A stretch of DNA of 8,539 nt, taken from Avimonoglobus sp965151315 (lineage in GTDB: Bacteria; Bacillota; Clostridia; UBA1381). Made by a program: the position numbers and the translations under genes. Location: NCBI GenBank assembly GCA_965151315.1, contig CBCTZG010000101.1, positions 1 through 8,539 on the forward strand. Direction: 5' to 3'. Under the pieces are notes generated by a model that was not told the origin of the DNA, made no database searches, and worked only from the letters and a program-made list of their open reading frames with translations. Below, one piece after another: positions 4,315-8,539 of this stretch (position 1 is the first letter of the stretch; the number at the start of each line of letters is the position of its first letter).

Positions 4315-6927
4315 ATGAAAAGATATCTTATTGTTTCGGTGCTGTTCATTTTTATAATGACGCATTATGCCAGTGTTTCACTGGCTTCAGCAGAAAAAAC
4401 CGTGGATACGACAATCACTGTGGACGAAAATGCATTGGTTAAAACGGCAGCGTGTATCACCGGGGTAAACGATGACGCAGGCTTGTATTTAAGTGTGCGG
4501 CATGCCGCCGGGCGTGATTCCGCCTGCGTATCGCCGGAGTACATCGCCGCAGTCGAACAAAATCAGCTGCGGACGCCATTGCGGAGATTGATATGCGACT
4601 ATAATTGGAAAGAAATGGTGGGGCCTCTTTCGGAACGGGGCTTTGCAGTGGAGAACCAGGCGTCCAATGATCAGTCGGGCCGCCGGTTCAACTTTGGGAT
4701 TGTGGAATGGATTCAGACGGCGCTGAAGACCGATCCCGGCGTACAATTTGCAATCACCTCGTATTATTATGACACGCCGGAAAACATTGCAGACCTCGTC
4801 CGGTTTCTTACGTTAGATCCGGATGACCCACAGGCTGTTGGGAGCGATGGAGTCAATTGGCCGGCAAAGCGGATTGAATATGGAATCCGGGAACCGGTGA
4901 GGATTTTATGCCTTGAAATCGGGAATGAGGAGGACGCAAGTTATGTTTCCAATGAAACTGTTTTTGAAAATTTCATGGAGGACTATATTGCGCACACCAA
5001 ACAGGTCAGCATGGCTGTGAAGGCTGTGAACCCGGATATAAAAATTGCGCCCCACGCGTTTACATATGACGGCCAGGATTATGCGGATATGGCCAATGCC
5101 TGGAATACGGCGGTGATTGGCCAAACGGCGGAGTACATCGATTATGTGGCATACCATTACTACTATAGCTACCGCAGCGATTTTGCCAGTGCGTTCCGCG
5201 CATCTTTGAAGCGGGTAACAGACCCAATTCAGGCAGCAAATGAAAAATATGGCACCGATATTAAGGTGTATTTATCAGAACATGCTGTATGGATTGACCC
5301 GGACAGCCCGATTTACACCAATGAAAACGGGTATGATTACGGCTACAAAATGATTCAATGCCTTTATGGGACGCTAACCTCAGCGGAGTTTTTGGTGCGG
5401 CTGATGAATAATCCCGATTGCGGCCCCATAAGTTACCATGCGGCAATTGCCACGCCGGGCGATGCGGATTACTGGCCCGGTTCCGGATGGGGCGTCATCC
5501 GCCCGTATAATTCGGGGAAAATTGTATTTATGGGGATGGCGGACTTGCTTTCCATGTTCAGTGAGGCGTATACACAGGAAATTGTTTCGACAACGGTTTC
5601 AAAAACGGATCCGCTTGACACTGAAAATATCTATTGGAATGCCGACCGGGTGATTGACCGGTATGGTGTTGTGGAAGACCCGAGCCAATATGTATTGACC
5701 GCGGCGACGTACCGTCGGCCTGACGGCGGCTTGAATTTGATCTTGGTAAACAGGAATTCGGAAGTGGCGCACAATCTCACCTTTCAGGCAAGCGGACAGT
5801 ATTATCTTGAAAAGGAAGTTGTTTTAACAGGTGAGACAATGCTGACCCACAATGACATTGATACGCCTGATGCATTTTATGCAAAAGAAAGCCAGGTTAA
5901 CGCCGACACACCCTTTACAAGCTATACAATAGATGCCAAGAGCGTTGCGGTCTTGTATTTATCTCCGGATCCCCAATTCCAGGATAGCAATTTGAATATA
6001 AAGGCCACGGACAGAGGGAACGGGCTTTTTGACATTGACGTTACGCTGTACCAAAACAGGCCGCTTGCCGGTACGGAAATGCTCACTGCTATTTTAACGG
6101 AAAAGGGCGCTGATTTTTCGGACAGCGCGCGATGGGTTTATATGAATGCAATGCAGGTGACCAGGGATGGCTGCCATTTCAATTTGCAGCTGCCTGCCGG
6201 CTATGAAAATAAAGCGTTTACGCTGACAATTGGGGCGTCCGGAATATATGATCAAATCGAGATTTGCGGTTCAGGAAGGCCGGTAAATCAGGAGGTTCAA
6301 TATTTACATGCCGCAGCGGACGGGACATCCTCCATAACGGCCAGCATGATTATGGACAAATCCGTGGCAATGGGCAGCAAGCTGGCGGCCTTCATAGTTT
6401 ACGGGACGTATGATCATATGAAGTATGCGGATTTAGAGCATGCGGATGTTGTTTATATGGGAGAGGTGGAAAAAGAATCAGACGCGATGCAGACGGTAAC
6501 GATGCAGATGGCGGGGGAGCTTTTGCCTGGCATGTATACGCTTGCGGTATTTGGAACGGGGAACACAGCTGCGGTTGCAGGCTTTGCCATAAACGGGCGG
6601 CAGGACGGCGTTGCGGTTATCGGGCGGCCCTATAATGCGGAACAAGGTTCCGTGGATAAAGAAAATATTACACAGGCAGGGCAACTTATGATCCCTTTGG
6701 AGAATTATGGGGAGGCTGCGGAGGTCACCGCATTTCTTGGCGTATATGACGAAACCCGGAGGCTGCTGTTTGCCGGCAGCGACACGGCTGTGATTGAAAC
6801 GGGACAAAAAGCGGAGCTGACAATCCCTTTAGATGAAGCCGATTTCGGCCAGGCCGACAGGATTACCCTTTTTATCTGGGATCAGAAAACGCTTGCGCCA
6901 TATACAATGTATTATAATATCCGATGA
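4315..6927 (+). CDS. Secreted GH51-like clan GH-A glycoside hydrolase
   Basis: This 870-residue exported protein starts with a Lys-Arg and hydrophobic signal peptide, probably cleaved after Ala26 (LASA|E). Residues about 60-420 resemble the TIM barrel of GH51-type arabinofuranosidases: LRxxxxxxxxDYNWKEMVGP (85-102), FGIVEWIQTAL, then CLEIGNEED with Glu205 as probable acid/base, VAYHYYYSY with His281, and VYLSEHAVW with Glu322 as probable nucleophile. The usual RxPGG segment after the second strand is replaced by RTPLRRL, so it is a divergent member. A beta-sandwich follows (about 425-550), then three further beta-rich modules (about 557-652, 657-760, 775-870). The last has the NYG...LGVYDETRRLLF...LFIWD pattern common in clostridial extracellular proteins. 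ATG 4315 has AGGAGG 6 bases upstream; ATG 4312 is 3 bases away and also possible. It probably cleaves a terminal or internal sugar linkage of an external glycan. Clan and catalytic pair are fairly secure; family number and substrate are not. Confidence 0.82.
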   Translation: MKRYLIVSVLFIFIMTHYASVSLASAEKTVDTTITVDENALVKTAACITGVNDDAGLYLSVRHAAGRDSACVSPEYIAAVEQNQLRTPLRRLICDYNWKEMVGPLSERGFAVENQASNDQSGRRFNFGIVEWIQTALKTDPGVQFAITSYYYDTPENIADLVRFLTLDPDDPQAVGSDGVNWPAKRIEYGIREPVRILCLEIGNEEDASYVSNETVFENFMEDYIAHTKQVSMAVKAVNPDIKIAPHAFTYDGQDYADMANAWNTAVIGQTAEYIDYVAYHYYYSYRSDFASAFRASLKRVTDPIQAANEKYGTDIKVYLSEHAVWIDPDSPIYTNENGYDYGYKMIQCLYGTLTSAEFLVRLMNNPDCGPISYHAAIATPGDADYWPGSGWGVIRPYNSGKIVFMGMADLLSMFSEAYTQEIVSTTVSKTDPLDTENIYWNADRVIDRYGVVEDPSQYVLTAATYRRPDGGLNLILVNRNSEVAHNLTFQASGQYYLEKEVVLTGETMLTHNDIDTPDAFYAKESQVNADTPFTSYTIDAKSVAVLYLSPDPQFQDSNLNIKATDRGNGLFDIDVTLYQNRPLAGTEMLTAILTEKGADFSDSARWVYMNAMQVTRDGCHFNLQLPAGYENKAFTLTIGASGIYDQIEICGSGRPVNQEVQYLHAAADGTSSITASMIMDKSVAMGSKLAAFIVYGTYDHMKYADLEHADVVYMGEVEKESDAMQTVTMQMAGELLPGMYTLAVFGTGNTAAVAGFAINGRQDGVAVIGRPYNAEQGSVDKENITQAGQLMIPLENYGEAAEVTAFLGVYDETRRLLFAGSDTAVIETGQKAELTIPLDEADFGQADRITLFIWDQKTLAPYTMYYNIR

Positions 6928-6940
6928 GGAGGATAGAACG

Positions 6941-8053
6941 ATGAAACGGCTGGTTTTAGGTATATGCATGCTTTTAATATTGGCGCAGGCGCTGCCTGCG
7001 GCGTCAGAACCTATCTCTTATGGGGAATCCGTCCTGGAGGCGGGTATGGAGGGCTATGTTTACATGACTGTCGGCAGGACACGTGACGAGATGTGGGAAA
7101 CTACAGATGAAAAAAAACATTCCGGGAACAAATCCTTTAAAGTGAATACGGATACGTTTGTGAATGAAAGTGATCAGCTTTACCTTTCAAGGCAGGTCGA
7201 TCTTGCCAGGGAAGATATGCTGGACGAAAATATGCGGATTGATTTTTATGTTTATGGGGTGGAGGCGGATAAAAATCCGCCGCAGTTTGAAGCGCAAGTG
7301 CGGTTGCTGGACGAAATCGGGAATCCCGCCGTCGCCGGTGCCGAAAACCATCCCCAGCTTGCCGTCGAGGAAGCGGAAAATGGATGGAAGCATTTTTATA
7401 CACTTGTAAAAAGTACGGACATTCAAAGAGTGCAGGCGAAAAAAGTGAGCTTATCGCTTTGGTTTCAAGGAATCATGACGGACTGTCCGCCCATTTATGT
7501 GGACGACGTAACGATCCGAAAGGTTCCTGAAAAGCTGGTGATTTATGACGTTGTCAGCAACAGCAGGATGGTAAACCTCAATACGATCCGGGTATTTGGG
7601 GAAAATGAAAGCGGCCGCCGACAGGAGATATTCGCAAAGGATTTGCTGCGTTACACGAACTCCGATCCGGCTGCGGCGATTGATAAAAACAACAATCTGA
7701 CCATTCCCGAAAATTGCAGTGCGCTCTCTGTGACGGCCGAATTTTTGGGGGTTACGGCAACCTTCGGCGTGGAATCGGAACAGGAAATCATGGTGACGAT
7801 GAAAAAAGGTGAAAACGGAGCGTATTTATTGGAAGCTGATAATTATACGGGAACACAGATACCTTATTTTATAGCGGCGGTGCTATATGACGGGGAAGCG
7901 CTGGCTGGAGTCGATGTACAGCAGGGTACGCTTCCGGCGGATGCGGGCACGGTCACATTCCAGCCGGATTTCCCGGTTTATATGGACGGATACCAAATGA
8001 AACTGTATTATAAGACCGCTCGAACGGGACTGGAGGTTTTGGAAACGGATTGA
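6941..8053 (+). CDS. Secreted CBM-like and Ig-like multidomain protein
   Basis: This 370-residue exported protein starts 13 bases after the glycosidase stop, with GAGGAGG as ribosome site, so the two genes are surely co-transcribed. The signal peptide ends near ALPAAS (residues 17-22); the early Cys9 is inside the hydrophobic core, so it is not a lipobox. Residues about 25-195 look like a jelly-roll carbohydrate-binding module (CBM4/9-like): HSGNKSFKV (60-68), a WFQG strand, and IYVDDVTIRKV (185-195). Residues about 200-277 resemble a bacterial Ig-like (Big) domain. Residues about 283-366 form another beta-sandwich with an AAVLYDGEALAG core, resembling the last module of the preceding glycosidase. 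No catalytic motif is visible. It probably binds the polysaccharide or the cell surface, though no anchor motif is present. Domain types are inferred from patterns, so the specific families are uncertain. Confidence 0.7.
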   Translation: MKRLVLGICMLLILAQALPAASEPISYGESVLEAGMEGYVYMTVGRTRDEMWETTDEKKHSGNKSFKVNTDTFVNESDQLYLSRQVDLAREDMLDENMRIDFYVYGVEADKNPPQFEAQVRLLDEIGNPAVAGAENHPQLAVEEAENGWKHFYTLVKSTDIQRVQAKKVSLSLWFQGIMTDCPPIYVDDVTIRKVPEKLVIYDVVSNSRMVNLNTIRVFGENESGRRQEIFAKDLLRYTNSDPAAAIDKNNNLTIPENCSALSVTAEFLGVTATFGVESEQEIMVTMKKGENGAYLLEADNYTGTQIPYFIAAVLYDGEALAGVDVQQGTLPADAGTVTFQPDFPVYMDGYQMKLYYKTARTGLEVLETD

Positions 8054-8150
8054 AAAAACGGCACGTTTGAGGGCTTCAGCAGGACGGAGGGATGTTTACA
8101 AAGCGTAAAACGAAAGAGGGCCACTATTAAATTTTAAAGGAGGAAAACAA

Positions 8151-8539
8151 ATGAAACAAAAAAGGTTAACGGCATGGATCATGACGGCGGTAATGCTTCT
8201 GCTTGCAGCTTCCACAGGCGTGTATGCGGAGGAGCACGTGGTTTATGAGGATGATTTTTCATCTGACACCACAGAAAACTATGTTTTAAACGGTAGCCCG
8301 TATACGGGTGCAAACAATTTGCTGACGGGATGGCAGGAAGAAGGGTATTTTTCGTTGTCCGTGGAGGCGAATGTCGGCCAGGCGCTGGAATATACGCCTG
8401 CATTTGGGGCGGAAAGCAATATTTATACCTTCCGTGCTGATTTCAGCCCACAGCCGCTGGATGGGACAAACGCTTCGCGCCTGCCTAAAGAAAATAGCTG
8501 TTATGGTTACGATTGTTGCCCTTACTATGGGAAATTCGG
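8151..8539 (+). CDS. Secreted protein, N-terminal part (cut by window end)
   Basis: Translation starts at ATG 8151, with AAAGGAGG about 6 bases upstream, and stays open to the window edge (129 complete codons). The first 26 residues form a clear signal peptide (MKQKRLTAW, a hydrophobic core, then GVYA|EEH). The mature N-terminus, VVYEDDFSSDTT, followed by alternating strands such as YFSLSVEA and YTFRADFS, is typical of a concanavalin- or jelly-roll-like domain of secreted carbohydrate-active proteins, but the family cannot be decided from this fragment. It lies 97 bases after the preceding gene, with no terminator between, and is probably the fourth operon member. From about residue 113 (base 8485) the composition changes to Cys- and Tyr-rich (ENSCYGYDCCPYYGKF), unlike the rest, which may indicate a frameshift or sequence junction. 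Confidence 0.72.
   Translation, partial: MKQKRLTAWIMTAVMLLLAASTGVYAEEHVVYEDDFSSDTTENYVLNGSPYTGANNLLTGWQEEGYFSLSVEANVGQALEYTPAFGAESNIYTFRADFSPQPLDGTNASRLPKENSCYGYDCCPYYGKF

Noticed and set aside
6833..6940. A 36-residue N-terminal extension of the CBM-like protein overlapping the glycosidase end.
   Set aside because: The ATG at 6941 has an excellent GAGGAGG site and starts a clear signal peptide, which the extension would bury.
8092..8130. A 12-codon ORF (MFTKRKTKEGHY) after a GGACGGAGGG stretch in the gap before the last gene.
   Set aside because: The ribosome site abuts the ATG with no proper spacing, the peptide is very short and shows no leader-peptide feature such as runs of one amino acid or a following attenuator hairpin.
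1..8539. CRISPR arrays, tRNA or rRNA genes, complete insertion sequences.
   Set aside because: I saw no regularly spaced repeats, no tRNA cloverleaf or rRNA core sequences, and no transposase or paired terminal inverted repeats.

Overview
The window looks like chromosomal DNA from a low-to-moderate GC Gram-positive, probably a gut-type Clostridia (Bacillota). This rests on strong AGGAGG-type ribosome binding sites, sigma-A-like promoters with AT-rich spacers, Gram-positive signal peptides without lipoboxes, a PocR-type AraC regulator and large modular secreted proteins. The taxonomic call is inference; no marker gene is present.

Left part (1-1500). Bases 1-340 hold no gene I can support, only short open fragments that may be decayed. 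A compact leftward module follows: a small unassigned ORF (1188-1358), a 55-residue VbhA-like antitoxin (963-1130) and a Fic-domain toxin (363-959). Antitoxin and toxin are separated by 3 bases. They have a near-consensus promoter at 1156-1184 and an intrinsic terminator that overlaps the fic stop codon. Upstream of the small ORF lie two interlocking inverted repeats, one of which could mask its Shine-Dalgarno sequence.

Middle (1500-2550). An AraC-family regulator with a cysteine-rich PocR-like sensor domain is transcribed leftward. It diverges from a rightward operon across a very AT-rich intergenic region carrying candidate promoters for both directions and short repeats that could be operators.

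Right part (2551-8539). A rightward run of four genes starts with a cytoplasmic FAD-dependent oxidoreductase (FAD_oxidored type, with a C-terminal beta-sandwich). Three exported proteins follow: an 870-residue GH51-like clan GH-A glycosidase with several C-terminal beta-sandwich domains, a 370-residue protein with a carbohydrate-binding-like jelly roll plus Ig-like domains, and the start of another exported protein cut by the window edge. No terminator is visible between these genes.

The working interpretation is an inducible glycan-use locus. The PocR/AraC protein would sense a small breakdown product, the secreted proteins would bind and cleave an external polysaccharide, and the FAD enzyme would oxidise or reduce an imported product or its aglycone. 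The substrate, the redox reaction and the regulator ligand cannot be read from the sequence.
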